Positions 42,120-51,501 of a stretch of DNA of 64,000 nt are shown here, piece after piece. A model generated the notes under the pieces. The model was given only the letters and a program-made list of their open reading frames with translations, made no database searches and was not told the DNA's origin. The stretch comes from Nitrospinota bacterium (GTDB lineage: Bacteria > Nitrospinota_A > UBA7883 > JACRGQ01). The position numbers were made by a program, and so were the translations under genes. Each line of letters begins with the position of its first letter. The first letter of the stretch is position 1. Location: the NCBI GenBank assembly GCA_029881495.1, contig JAOUMJ010000008.1, positions 39,160 to 103,159 on the forward strand. The letters run 5' to 3'.

Positions 42120-43826
42120 ATGAACGTATATAACGCAATGAATACCGCAAAGTGGGCTCTTCTCACGAATCAGGCCGCCATTGAGGTGACTGGCCAGAAC
42201 ATAGCAAACGTTTCAAATCCCGATTACAACAAGCAGGACGTGATGCTTACAACGTCGACTCCGATAAATTACGGTAACGTAACGATCGGAACCGGCATAA
42301 GGCTCGATTCCGTAGTACGGCGGTTTGACAATCTGGTGTTCGAGCAGTCGCTTGAAGCAAATTATACCCTTGAAAACTGGAAGTCCCGCGTGAATGTCAT
42401 GGATAGGCTTGATATTGTTTTCAATGAAGCGGACGTAGGGCTTGGTGGGATGTTGTCGGATGTTTTTCAGGGATTCTATAATCTCGCGATTAATCCCGAA
42501 GGGGCCGTGGAAAGAAGGGATGTAATAGAGCGGGCTTCAACGCTCAGTCAGAATGTGAGCAGAGTGGGGACCGAGCTTCTCCGCCTGCGGATGGATATTG
42601 ACAGAAAACTGAAAACATCCATGCCGGAGGTGAACAGGATAACCGGCGAGATAGCGCGGTTGAATTCGCTTGTCCATGAAACAGAAATAGGAACGAACAA
42701 GGCAAACGATTACAGGGATTCCAGGGACGCGCTCCTGAAACAGCTTTCGGGATATATGGACGTCCACTATTTTGAACAGAACAACAACGAAATAGTGGTA
42801 ATGCTCAACGACGGAAGGCCATTGGTCGTAGGCCAGAACAACTATCAGCTCTCGGCAAAAGCAAGCGCAAACGACGCCTCCGTAAGCGATATCATGTGGG
42901 AGGACGCATCGGGCAACCAGATAAATATTTCATCCGAATTCAACGCGGGGCAGTTCGGCGCCTGGCTCGGTATGCGCGATGGCGATATCCCGAATTTCCT
43001 CGAAAAACTTGATACGCTTGCCGCGACGGTTGTGAAGGAAGTCAACCGGTTGCACGAAGGGGGTTTCGGCCTCGACGGCTCTACCGGTAATACGTTTTTC
43101 AACAACCTCACGCCTGGGGGAAGAGCGGATGTCGCCAACCTGGGCGGGGCGATACTTACTTCCGGATCTGTAACAAACCCTGAAATAGTAAACCTTGACC
43201 ATTTTGTGCTGACGTTTGATGGGGCGGGAAACTACTCCGTCTACAACTCTGACAAAGGTAGTTCTTCCGGCACATATTCCTTCAATTCCGGCGCCTCGCT
43301 TTCGTTTTTCCAGGAACGCGGAATATCGATAGCGATAAACGGTGGCCCGGCAGCCGGCGACAAGTTCTATATCAGCGGGGCGGACAGGGCGGCTTTCAAC
43401 ATGAGGATGAATCAGCAGATAGTGGATAATCCAAGCAAGATTGCGGCAGGTTCGTCGACAAATGTCGGTGACGGCATTCAGGCGCGGCGCATAGCCGATC
43501 TGCAGTACAAGAAAACAATTGGCGGGGCATGGTCTGCCGTCGGCGCTGCCAGCGGGACCTATTCGGCATCGGGCCTCTTTACTTTCGATGATTTTCTCGG
43601 TTCCGTTGTAGGCGAGGTAGGGGCGTTGGCGAAGAACGCGCACAGCAACCGCCAGGTTTCAGAATCAATATCCAATCAGGTCATGAATTTCCGGGAACAG
43701 ATATCCGGGGTGTCCATCGATGAGGAAATGGTCAATCTTGTCAAATACCAGCACGCCTATGGAGCGGCGGCGAAGATGATAACGACAGTCGATGAACTGT
43801 TACAGACATTATTAAATATTGTGTAA
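42120..43826 (+). CDS. flgK: Flagellar hook-associated protein 1, FlgK
   Basis: First hook-filament junction protein, 568 residues. N-terminal NQAAIEVTGQNIANVSNPDYN, then VQG-like coiled coil (IERASTLSQNVSRVGTELLR), the DYRDSRDALLKQLSGYMDV motif, and the C-terminal GVSIDEEMVNLVKYQHAYGA with KMITTVDELLQTLLNIV. Both termini needed for export and assembly are intact. Two bases after flgN. Confidence 0.95.
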   Translation: MNVYNAMNTAKWALLTNQAAIEVTGQNIANVSNPDYNKQDVMLTTSTPINYGNVTIGTGIRLDSVVRRFDNLVFEQSLEANYTLENWKSRVNVMDRLDIVFNEADVGLGGMLSDVFQGFYNLAINPEGAVERRDVIERASTLSQNVSRVGTELLRLRMDIDRKLKTSMPEVNRITGEIARLNSLVHETEIGTNKANDYRDSRDALLKQLSGYMDVHYFEQNNNEIVVMLNDGRPLVVGQNNYQLSAKASANDASVSDIMWEDASGNQINISSEFNAGQFGAWLGMRDGDIPNFLEKLDTLAATVVKEVNRLHEGGFGLDGSTGNTFFNNLTPGGRADVANLGGAILTSGSVTNPEIVNLDHFVLTFDGAGNYSVYNSDKGSSSGTYSFNSGASLSFFQERGISIAINGGPAAGDKFYISGADRAAFNMRMNQQIVDNPSKIAAGSSTNVGDGIQARRIADLQYKKTIGGAWSAVGAASGTYSASGLFTFDDFLGSVVGEVGALAKNAHSNRQVSESISNQVMNFREQISGVSIDEEMVNLVKYQHAYGAAAKMITTVDELLQTLLNIV

Positions 43827-43871
43827 AGGTAATTTTCAATTTGACCGATACAGACATACAGGGAATATGAC

Positions 43872-45386
43872 ATGTTTAGAATAACCAACCGAATGATGTA
43901 CAACAACTCGCTATCGAACATGTTCCTGCACACGCAGGGGATGATGAAAGCAAGCGAGCAGCTGTCGAGCGGAAAGAGGGTGAACAGACCTTCAGACGAC
44001 CCGACAGGGATAGGCGATATTCTGATGTATAAAACACGTCTCGCGAGGAACGAGAGATATGTGGATATGAGCCAGAAAGCCGAAAATTATCTCATCGTAA
44101 GCGAAGGGAAGGTGGCAACCGCCACGGATCTCGCGAACAGGGCAAAAGAGCTGGCAATGTCACAGCTAGGCGCCGCAACAAATGCCGATACCGGGAGAAT
44201 TACCGCGCTGGAAATAGCCCAGCTTGCGGAAACCGCCCTTGGCCTGGGCAACAGTAAAGTCGGCGGCGATTACATATTCGGAGGGCGCAGGACAAACTTC
44301 CCGCCAATAGACGCCAACGGCGAGTACGCAGGGGACAGTAAAAATCTGGTCGCGGAAGTGAATGAAGACTACCGGATCGACATGTCGATCCTCGCTTCGG
44401 AATTCCTTACAACCGACATGAACCCGAAACTGGATGTGGCAACGCCGCTGTCGATACTTCGCGGCGGAATGGGAATCTCCACGGGGAATTTCACGATAAC
44501 CGACAGAAGCGGTGTTTCTGGGAATGTACAGATAAATCCCGGAATGAACATCAGCAACCTTATCGCGGCGATAAACTCCAGCGGAGCGAATGTGACGGCA
44601 TCCCTGGCTCCTGACGGTATGAGCCTGAGAATAATGGATAATACCCCCACCGCGTCGGTGTCCGGCCCGATGACGATATCGGATAACGCAGGGGGAGCTT
44701 CGGCAAGGGAGCTCGGTCTAGCAGGGAGCAGGAACCTTCAGTATGTTTTCAGCACCGACCTTAATCCCACGATTACAGCGGCGACCCGGCTGTCGGACCT
44801 GTTCGGCGGTAAGGGAATGATTCTTGCCGATATTGAGCTTCATAACGGCTCGGCTTCAGCAACGGTGTCGTTTGCCAGTGCGGTGACAATAGGGGATGTT
44901 CTTAATACGATAAACACGGCACCCATCAACGCGACCGCCTCCATAAATGCTTCAGGCACGAGCCTTTCGCTGGTTTCAGCCACATCCGCAACAGTGGCAT
45001 TCGCGAAGGATATCGGAGGAAATACGGCGGAGTTGCTCGGTATCGGCGGGGGAAGAAACCTCATATCGACACTTAAAAATCTTGAACAGGCAATGTTGGC
45101 CAATGACAAAGCCGGCATTATGAATCTCATTGATAATCTTTCCAGCGCGGTTCTGAACACGTCTATGGTGAGAGGCGTGGTCGGTGCGAGGACAAACAGG
45201 CTTCAGCACAACGCTGATACGCTTCAGTCGAACGATGCCGATACCAAGACAATGCTCTCTTATTCGCAGGATGCGGATATGGCGGCGGCGGCGACGGAGT
45301 TCGCTCTGATGCAAACCGCTTATCAGGCCACTATCAAATCGTCTGCTTCAATAATCCAGCCGACGCTTCTGGATTTTATAAGATAA
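43872..45386 (+). CDS. flgL: Flagellar hook-associated protein 3, FlgL
   Basis: Second junction protein; flagellin-like. 504 residues, longer than the roughly 300 of E. coli FlgL. The N-terminal helix has SEQLSSGKRVNRPSDDPTG, and the C-terminal helix QDADMAAAATEFALMQTAYQ continues to IIQPTLLDFIR. The central region contains two related Ser/Thr/Asn/Ala-rich flagellin-IN-like repeats (around 195-270 and 295-370), which account for the extra length and would be surface-exposed. Confidence 0.92.
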   Translation: MFRITNRMMYNNSLSNMFLHTQGMMKASEQLSSGKRVNRPSDDPTGIGDILMYKTRLARNERYVDMSQKAENYLIVSEGKVATATDLANRAKELAMSQLGAATNADTGRITALEIAQLAETALGLGNSKVGGDYIFGGRRTNFPPIDANGEYAGDSKNLVAEVNEDYRIDMSILASEFLTTDMNPKLDVATPLSILRGGMGISTGNFTITDRSGVSGNVQINPGMNISNLIAAINSSGANVTASLAPDGMSLRIMDNTPTASVSGPMTISDNAGGASARELGLAGSRNLQYVFSTDLNPTITAATRLSDLFGGKGMILADIELHNGSASATVSFASAVTIGDVLNTINTAPINATASINASGTSLSLVSATSATVAFAKDIGGNTAELLGIGGGRNLISTLKNLEQAMLANDKAGIMNLIDNLSSAVLNTSMVRGVVGARTNRLQHNADTLQSNDADTKTMLSYSQDADMAAAATEFALMQTAYQATIKSSASIIQPTLLDFIR

Positions 45387-45489
45387 CAGGGACGGTATAT
45401 TTATACCTTGAAATAGGGAGAGTGAATGAATAGTCTTAAGTCAGAAACCGTAATTGAAGAAGTTGAAAGCTTAAATTGGGAGAAACCGA

Positions 45490-45735
45490 ATGCTGGTACT
45501 CACCAGGAAAATGGGAGAGTCGATAAACATCGGCGACAATATAGTAATCCAGATAATGGAAGTAAACGGGCGAACAGTACGGATCGGAATAGAGGCGCCG
45601 AAATCAATGTCGATCCACAGGGAAGAGGTCTACAGGAAAATTCAGGAGGAAAACAGGCTGGCGTCGGCATGGCAGGCAACAAACCTGGAAACGCTGGGAA
45701 GCTTGATGAAAAATCTTCCGGGGAAGAAAAAATGA
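45490..45735 (+). CDS. csrA: Translational regulator CsrA
   Basis: An 81-residue RNA-binding regulator: [20 protein letters not shown], then [20 protein letters not shown], with Arg44-type and surface residues kept. It is longer than E. coli CsrA (61) by a C-terminal helix, typical of FliW-linked CsrA, in which the extension takes part in FliW binding. A GGGA in the ribosome site upstream (45478-45482) could permit autoregulation. Its stop overlaps the fliW start by 4 bases. Confidence 0.96.
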   Translation: MLVLTRKMGESINIGDNIVIQIMEVNGRTVRIGIEAPKSMSIHREEVYRKIQEENRLASAWQATNLETLGSLMKNLPGKKK

Positions 45736-46166
45736 AAATATTAACGGCACGATTCGGAGAAATAGATATTGATCCGGCCAAAATAATCACTTTCAACGAC
45801 GGTGTGATAGGTTTTCCGGAAATTAAAAGATACATAATCCTTCCGTTCATGGAGGGTACCGAATTCGAACTCCTTCAGGCTGTCGATTTCCCAAATCTAG
45901 GATTTGTCATGATCAACCCGTTCCTCTTCTGCGAGGACTACGCGTTCGATATCACCGACGGAGAACAGGAGATGCTCAAGGCGAAATCGATCGAAGATGT
46001 GACGGTGAAGGTGATCGTTACCATTCCGCCGGATCCGAAGGATATGACGGCGAATATGCAGGCTCCGGTCGTTATCAACGAATCAAGGCTTCTGGCAAAG
46101 CAGGTTATCCTTCAGGACAGCCAATGGGATACCAAGATGCTTGTCTTTAAAAATATCATCTCCTGA
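45732..46166 (+). CDS. fliW: Flagellar assembly factor FliW
   Basis: A 144-residue antagonist of CsrA that also binds flagellin, linking filament export to flagellin translation. Conserved [43 protein letters not shown]-like [11 protein letters not shown] and [20 protein letters not shown] with a terminal [16 protein letters not shown] start at ATG 45732. The same frame is open back to 45426, but that part runs through csrA in another frame. Confidence 0.95.
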   Translation: MKILTARFGEIDIDPAKIITFNDGVIGFPEIKRYIILPFMEGTEFELLQAVDFPNLGFVMINPFLFCEDYAFDITDGEQEMLKAKSIEDVTVKVIVTIPPDPKDMTANMQAPVVINESRLLAKQVILQDSQWDTKMLVFKNIIS

Positions 46167-46230
46167 AAAGAAGGGGCCTTCGCCCGCTCAGTCTGGCGGA
46201 GGTTGTTGTGCCAAGAGGATTTGAAGGGTC

Positions 46231-47067
46231 TTAGATTACCCTTTTGGGATCGATGAAATAATATCCTGCGTGACTTACCCCTTCCAGCTCCTTGCAGGTT
46301 ATCTCGCTTGATGCAGGTTCGTCTGTCGCGCAGGGGGCGGCTGAATCTGATGGGATTATGATCAAATCCATTTCGGACCAGTAGCTGGTCATCGCTACAC
46401 CCCCTTGTTTGAGTAATTCTTCCGTATTTGCTATCTCCGGCATCCCCGGTCGGAGTTTTCGTCCATAACTGGTAACAGCGAAAGAGGCCATTTTGGAGCC
46501 TGCGAAAGGGCTTCCAAGGGATATAACTCTAATGGTTTTGCTACCAAATCCATTTTTCAATTTTGCGGCGGCCCAAAAGGATATCAGCCCGCCAAGGCTT
46601 TGACCGAGCAGGATTACGTTTTTGCAATTCAAGCGGTTAACTTTTTCAGCGAGCTTGTTCGACCAGTCATCCAGGGAGCCGCCAAAGATCCTGTAGCTGA
46701 ATGTTGCCACTCTCCCTTTCCCTAAAATCCGCTCAAGACGCCATTTGAACAGGAACCAGTGGCAGGATGTGGCAAGGTATCCATTTACAAGTATGACAAC
46801 GGTACCGTCATTTACGCCAGACTCAGGCTCCGTTTTGCCTATACCGAGAAGCCTCCACACCATACAGGGAGGGATTATGAAGATAAAAGCAAGGTAGTAG
46901 GCGATGTAGGAGAGTGCGCCAGTGAAATACCAGTAGAGGTTTATCAACCTGAATCTTTTTCCCGTTCCATCCAACAAGTTGAATATCGTGGATATAGCCA
47001 AGGTCAACATATAGAAGATAGCCGGAGGGAGGATAAAAAAAAGTGAGAGCAAAAAAAACACTACCAT
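46231..47067 (-). CDS. Membrane-associated alpha/beta hydrolase (lipase-like)
   Basis: A 278-residue protein with two N-terminal membrane helices (about 1-28 and 45-72), then an alpha/beta hydrolase domain: ILVNGYLATSCHWFLF (oxyanion side), nucleophile elbow LLGQSLGGLISFW, VISLGSPFAG and a late His in EGVSHAGYY. A Ser-Asp-His triad is plausible. It resembles triacylglycerol lipase or GPI-inositol-deacylase-like hydrolases; substrate unknown. It converges on fliW and stands outside the flagellar operon. Confidence 0.78.
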   Translation of the reverse strand: MVVFFLLSLFFILPPAIFYMLTLAISTIFNLLDGTGKRFRLINLYWYFTGALSYIAYYLAFIFIIPPCMVWRLLGIGKTEPESGVNDGTVVILVNGYLATSCHWFLFKWRLERILGKGRVATFSYRIFGGSLDDWSNKLAEKVNRLNCKNVILLGQSLGGLISFWAAAKLKNGFGSKTIRVISLGSPFAGSKMASFAVTSYGRKLRPGMPEIANTEELLKQGGVAMTSYWSEMDLIIIPSDSAAPCATDEPASSEITCKELEGVSHAGYYFIDPKRVI

Positions 47068-47217
47068 GGGAGGAAAAATATCATATCTGAAGCATTATGG
47101 TAAGAGGTATTTTTCGGAGAGAGATCGTATCGTAGACGCTGATAGCTCGATGAAATCCATTTGATGTATAAAAGTGAGTCGCTTTCTGTGGCGGGGTAGC
47201 CAGAATAAACCCGTTTA

Positions 47218-47406
47218 TTATGCTGGAATAAAAAGATAAAGAAGTATAAGCCCGGCGACCATTAACCCCAATCCGGCAACTCTCAATGTTGAAGGCTCCA
47301 GATCGACAATAAAGCGCGCCATATTTTTCATCCCATCAGGATTGAGGAAATAAGGTAGCCCCTCAAATATCAATACCAGGCCGATTGCGGCAAAAAAAAG
47401 TTTCAT
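47218..47406 (-). CDS. DUF2065 small membrane protein
   Basis: A 62-residue protein with two membrane helices: MKLFFAAIGLVLIFEGLPYF, a loop with NPDGMKNMARFIVDLEPSTL, and RVAGLGLMVAGLILLYLFIP. This matches the YjeT/DUF2065 family, of unknown function. Length and loop motif are typical. Confidence 0.85.
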   Translation of the reverse strand: MKLFFAAIGLVLIFEGLPYFLNPDGMKNMARFIVDLEPSTLRVAGLGLMVAGLILLYLFIPA

Positions 47407-47526
47407 ATGCCTCGTAACAAAAAATGTGATATAAAAGTAACATAAACGGAAACAGCCGGAAACAGCATGTAACGCATATAATATACCAAAATCATAATGT
47501 TAATAGTTGTTTGATGAGGCGTTGAA

Positions 47527-48921
47527 ATGAAGCATAAGTTTTCGATTTTGATACTTGATGATGAAGCGGAAATAGTAAGGATCCTTGAGAAGGCGCTTGA
47601 AACCGAATATAACGTAATTGGGGAGACGGAAGTTGAGCCTGCAAGGAAATATCTTGCTGCGAACAGAGTGGACGTTCTGGTGCTTGATTACCGCTTGAAG
47701 AATGAGAATGGGCTGGATCTGCTGGCCGAGTTCAAGCAATCCTATCCGGAGATGGAAGTTATTATGATTACCGGGTATGGCGATATCGAGATGGCCGTCC
47801 TGGCGGTAAAGTCCGGCGCTTTCCATTTCCTTTCAAAACCGTTTAAAAATGACGTTCTGAAAAATCTTATAAAAAAGGCTCTTACAAAAAAAGAGTTTGA
47901 GATGATGATGCAGAACATCAAGGGGGAAGCCGAAGCGAAATACAAGATAAGCAATATCCCCGGTTCAGGACTGCGCATAAAGAGCGTAAGAGAGCTGGTG
48001 AAGAAGGCTCAGGAAGTGGAAAGCAACGTTCTGATACTCGGCGAGAACGGTACCGGAAAGGAGTTTTTCGCGCGCGTAATTCACACCGGCAGCAGGAGGA
48101 TGGAGTACCCGTTCCTTGCTTTTAATTGTAGCACCTTGGGCGCGGACGATATCAAGGTGGAGCTTTTTGGATTGGTTGGGAGCGAAACCGCGGGGACGAA
48201 GACTCGAAGGACCGGGATTTTCGAAGCGGTTGGCGACGGGACCATTTTTCTTTCGGACATTTTTGCACTGCCGTATGAAATAAAAGAGATGGTTGAGGAC
48301 GTGATAAAAACCGGCGAGTTCCTTCCGGTTGGTGGAGTAGCGCCACAGGACAATATCGTTTTTTCAGGCCGAATCATCGGTGGGGCATCCGGTTTGGATG
48401 ATTCCCATGCCGATGACGTGAACGGTTCCGGAAGTCTGTACAGGCAATTATCGGAATTTCCGATAATAGTTCCGCCTCTCAGAGAGAGGGGTGGGGATAT
48501 AAAGGAGATTGCCGAATATTTCCTCCGCAGGAACGGCGAAAGGCTTGGGAAAAATTTTTCCGGTTTTTCAACAGACGCGATGAATATGATCTGCGCCTAC
48601 TCATGGCCCGGCAACCTCCGGCATCTTGAAAATATCATTGAAAGGGTTTCAATTCTTGAAGATGGAAATGAGATTACCACCAAGTATCTCCCTTCCGAGA
48701 TAGTCGAAAGCTACACTGCATCGGGAGTCCCCGACAAGATCTCAAACTACAGGCAGTTCATGAAGGTCAGCAACGATATCTCCTCAATGAAATACATGAA
48801 AAATGTATTGAAGGAAACAGGCGGCAACGTCACAAAGGCCGCTTCCATTGCCGGCATGAAAAGGGAATCGTTTCATAGGCTCCTTAAAAAGCACAAGATA
48901 AGTTCAAAAACACTTCAATAG
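47527..48921 (+). CDS. NtrC-like response regulator with degenerate sigma-54 activator domain
   Basis: A 464-residue REC-AAA+-HTH protein. The receiver domain has Asp54 (VLVLDYRLKNENG) and a TGYGDIEMAV segment. The AAA+ domain keeps Walker A (GENGTGKE, 172-179), but the GAFTGA loop that contacts sigma-54 is replaced around 217-225 (LVGSETAGTK). Walker B reads IFLSDI instead of LFLDEI (Ser243 for Asp). The Fis-type HTH (GGNVTKAASIAGMKRESFHR) is intact. It probably binds DNA and responds to phosphorylation but cannot open sigma-54 promoters; repression, anti-activation or work with another sigma factor are options. No partner kinase adjacent. Confidence 0.88.
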   Translation: MKHKFSILILDDEAEIVRILEKALETEYNVIGETEVEPARKYLAANRVDVLVLDYRLKNENGLDLLAEFKQSYPEMEVIMITGYGDIEMAVLAVKSGAFHFLSKPFKNDVLKNLIKKALTKKEFEMMMQNIKGEAEAKYKISNIPGSGLRIKSVRELVKKAQEVESNVLILGENGTGKEFFARVIHTGSRRMEYPFLAFNCSTLGADDIKVELFGLVGSETAGTKTRRTGIFEAVGDGTIFLSDIFALPYEIKEMVEDVIKTGEFLPVGGVAPQDNIVFSGRIIGGASGLDDSHADDVNGSGSLYRQLSEFPIIVPPLRERGGDIKEIAEYFLRRNGERLGKNFSGFSTDAMNMICAYSWPGNLRHLENIIERVSILEDGNEITTKYLPSEIVESYTASGVPDKISNYRQFMKVSNDISSMKYMKNVLKETGGNVTKAASIAGMKRESFHRLLKKHKISSKTLQ

Positions 48922-48983
48922 GCGGTTGAACAGCCGTATCCGGGTGTATAATCCATTACCTGCAAATTATTTAAGGTAGAAAA

Positions 48984-49730
48984 TTGGATTTAAAGGAAAC
49001 CGGCCAATCTGTTCACAGACACCCTTGGGAGTTGTCAAGGGCCGAGGTTTCTCTTGAAATCCTTTCGCGATATCTCCCGGCTTCGGCAGACTTTCTTGAT
49101 ATAGGCGCGGGAGACCTCTATTTTTCCAGACTTCTCGCCAGTCGTTTTTCCGGGAAGGTTCTTGCGGTAGACACGGGATATACCGGCGAGGAGCAGGCGG
49201 CTGAGCGTATCGCACTGGCGGCCGGTTTTAATGATGTGGAAAAAGGGAGCGTTGACTGTCTTATCCTCATGGACGTGCTGGAGCATGTAGAGGATACCAC
49301 CCCTTTCCTGGAGGGTGCGTTTTCAAAAGTAAGAGAAGGGGGCATTGTTTTCATTACCGTCCCTGCATTCCAGTTTCTCTTTTCGGAGCACGACAGGTTT
49401 CTGAACCATTTTCGGCGGTACACTCTTCATTCCCTGAGAGAGGAAATTAAAAGGGTGACCGCCAGTGTTGAGACAGCGGAGAGCTGCTATTTCTACTTTT
49501 CCCTGTTCGTTTTCAGGTCTCTTGGAGTTATGCTACACAGGATGTTAAAGTTGAACAAACAGGAGAACAGGGGTGCAGGGGATTGGCGATACAGTGAAAA
49601 GCATCCCGTTACGATGATCATCAGATTTATCCTTAATATCGATTTTCGTCTTGCGAGGATCATGGGCAGGCTCGGCGTAAAAATTCCGGGACTCTCCTTG
49701 TGTATGGTATGCAGGAAAAAGTCTGTTTAA
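48984..49730 (+). CDS. Class I SAM-dependent methyltransferase
   Basis: A 248-residue methyltransferase. Motif I FLDIGAGDLYFSRLLA, acidic VLAVDTG, motif LILMDVLEHVED, and VFITVPAFQFLFSEHD FLNHFRRYT-type segment common in enzymes acting on lipid or sugar intermediates (UbiG-like fold). TTG start with an AAGG site 7 bases upstream. It overlaps the glycosyltransferase gene by about 20-30 bases, so the two likely act in one glycan or lipid-linked sugar route. Confidence 0.82.
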   Translation: MDLKETGQSVHRHPWELSRAEVSLEILSRYLPASADFLDIGAGDLYFSRLLASRFSGKVLAVDTGYTGEEQAAERIALAAGFNDVEKGSVDCLILMDVLEHVEDTTPFLEGAFSKVREGGIVFITVPAFQFLFSEHDRFLNHFRRYTLHSLREEIKRVTASVETAESCYFYFSLFVFRSLGVMLHRMLKLNKQENRGAGDWRYSEKHPVTMIIRFILNIDFRLARIMGRLGVKIPGLSLCMVCRKKSV

Positions 49731-50416
49731 TAATCCCGTGCTATAACGAGGCCGAGAGGCTCGATATCTCACTCTTCAACACGTTTTCTGAAAACCTTTA
49801 CTGCCTTTTCGTAAATGACGGTTCAACCGACGATACCGAAGAGCTCATAAGGAACAATTTATCAAACAATATTTTCCTGCTGAGTCTTGAGGAAAATTTT
49901 GGCAAGGCAGAAGCCGTCAGGCGGGGGATGATGCACGCCATGAGCCTCCCCTTTGCTGAGGATATAGACTGGATAGGGTACTGGGATGCCGACCTCGCAA
50001 CGCCGCTCTCGGAAGTGCCGATGTTTATCCGGTACGCTAAAAATTATGAAACGAAGATAGATGCCATTTGGGGGAGCAGGATATACAGGCTCGGAAGCGA
50101 TATAAAGCGCTCATTTCGCCGCCATATTCTAGGAAGACTGTTTACCACCGCGATAGCCATCCTCTTGAAGGTAAAGAGCTACGATTCACAGTGCGGCGCG
50201 AAACTCTTCAGGCCGGATATCGTAGATATTGCTTTCAGGGAGCCGTTTATCTCCAGATGGATATTTGACGTTGAACTGCTTAAAAGATTGCCCGGTCACG
50301 CGGTGATCGAATATCCGCTTGGTGCATGGAGCGATGTAGGCGGGAGCAAGATGAATTTGGTCAGGGAGATACCAAGTATTGCGATTGATATTCTCCGAAT
50401 CAGATTGAAATACTGA
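49700..50416 (+). CDS. Family 2 glycosyltransferase (dolichyl/polyprenyl-phosphate sugar synthase-like)
   Basis: A 238-residue GT-A enzyme: LIIPCYNEAERLD, VNDGSTDDTEEL, the DxD-type YWDADLATPL, then QCGAKLFRPDI and RWIFDVELLKRL, as in DPG-synthase-like GT2 enzymes. It lacks the C-terminal membrane helices of many relatives. ATG 49709 may be the start instead of GTG 49700. Probably makes a polyprenyl-phosphate sugar for envelope glycans. Confidence 0.85.
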   Translation: MYGMQEKVCLIIPCYNEAERLDISLFNTFSENLYCLFVNDGSTDDTEELIRNNLSNNIFLLSLEENFGKAEAVRRGMMHAMSLPFAEDIDWIGYWDADLATPLSEVPMFIRYAKNYETKIDAIWGSRIYRLGSDIKRSFRRHILGRLFTTAIAILLKVKSYDSQCGAKLFRPDIVDIAFREPFISRWIFDVELLKRLPGHAVIEYPLGAWSDVGGSKMNLVREIPSIAIDILRIRLKY

Positions 50417-50437
50417 AAAGCCTTCGCAATTCCCTTT

Positions 50438-51469
50438 TCAGGAAAGAAGCCTGGTGATATCGCTGTAAAAGGCGTACAGGAAAAGTAGCGCCATCATGGC
50501 GAGGCCGGTTCTATGAAACATTTCCATTGCGCTCTCGTTCACCGGGCTACCCTTGATGCTTTCTATGAACAGAAGAAGGAGTTCCCCGCCATCAAGCACC
50601 GGTATCGGTAAGAGATTGAATACGGCGAGGTTCAGGGAGAGCATCGCCGCAAAGGCAAATAGCGGCACCAGGCCGGCATCGGCCTGATCTCCAGCGGCCA
50701 TAAGAATGAAAATAGGGCCGGCTATACTTTCGGAAGAGACCTGGTTCGAAAACATCTTAAACAGCATATGGATTATGAGACGGCAGTTGTTAAGCGTCTT
50801 TTCCGTTCCATAGTAGAGAGATTCGAAAAGACCCATTTTTTCACCCGACATACGGAATGTAATCCCTATTCTCCCGACGATCTTTTCCTCGCCAGTTTGA
50901 TCTACTATCTTTACGGCATCGGGTATGACGGTCGTTGAAAATACTTTTCCACCATCTTTTTCTATATCCAGGCGAAGCGGGGCCCCAGGTGAGTCAGCGA
51001 GAAGCGCGGCAAGCTCGTTCTGGCTCTCAATTTTCTTTCCTGATGTTCCGACAATTTTATCGCCCGCAATCAATCCACCTCTCTCTGCAGGGGAGCCGGA
51101 AGTTACAGCTTGCACGATGTTCGTAGGGATTTGTCCCCCGATGGAAAAGAGCGTGGAGAATATGATGACTGCCAGCACAAAATTTGCCAGCGGCCCTGCA
51201 AAAGCTACGAGGGCTCTCTTCCAGACAGGTTTGCGGTTCAAAGACATTTCGCTTCCGTCATTTAGTATTGCTACATATCCGCCAAGCGGTATGAGCGACA
51301 GCCTGTATTCAGTGCCGAAAAATTTCCTTTTCCACAATGCCCGCCCGAAACCAATGGAAAATATTTCCACCCGTGCTCCGGTCGCTACCGCCATAAGGAA
51401 GTGCCCCACCTCATGTACAAATACAAGCAGGCTCAGGGTAAGCAGAGCAAGGATTATATTAGTTGCCAA
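50438..51469 (-). CDS. RIP/site-2 protease, RseP family, second copy
   Basis: A 343-residue membrane metalloprotease: zinc site VHEVGHFLMA in the first helix, FGRALWKRKFFGTEYRLSLI and PLGGYVAI, one PDZ domain (about 115-190), and the C-terminal NLLPIPVLDGGE with the Asp ligand. The last residue of the usual LDGGH is Glu. It directly follows the other rseP-like gene (32-base gap). The two paralogues differ throughout, so this is an old duplication, not a recent repeat. Confidence 0.88.
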   Translation of the reverse strand: MATNIILALLTLSLLVFVHEVGHFLMAVATGARVEIFSIGFGRALWKRKFFGTEYRLSLIPLGGYVAILNDGSEMSLNRKPVWKRALVAFAGPLANFVLAVIIFSTLFSIGGQIPTNIVQAVTSGSPAERGGLIAGDKIVGTSGKKIESQNELAALLADSPGAPLRLDIEKDGGKVFSTTVIPDAVKIVDQTGEEKIVGRIGITFRMSGEKMGLFESLYYGTEKTLNNCRLIIHMLFKMFSNQVSSESIAGPIFILMAAGDQADAGLVPLFAFAAMLSLNLAVFNLLPIPVLDGGELLLLFIESIKGSPVNESAMEMFHRTGLAMMALLFLYAFYSDITRLLS

Positions 51470-51501
51470 GATATATTTCCTCTAATTAATTTGTTCTTGG
51501 A

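Noticed and set aside
42930-43643. 237-codon minus-strand frame opposite flgK
   Set aside because: flgK is unambiguous here and the antisense frame shows no protein-like motif.
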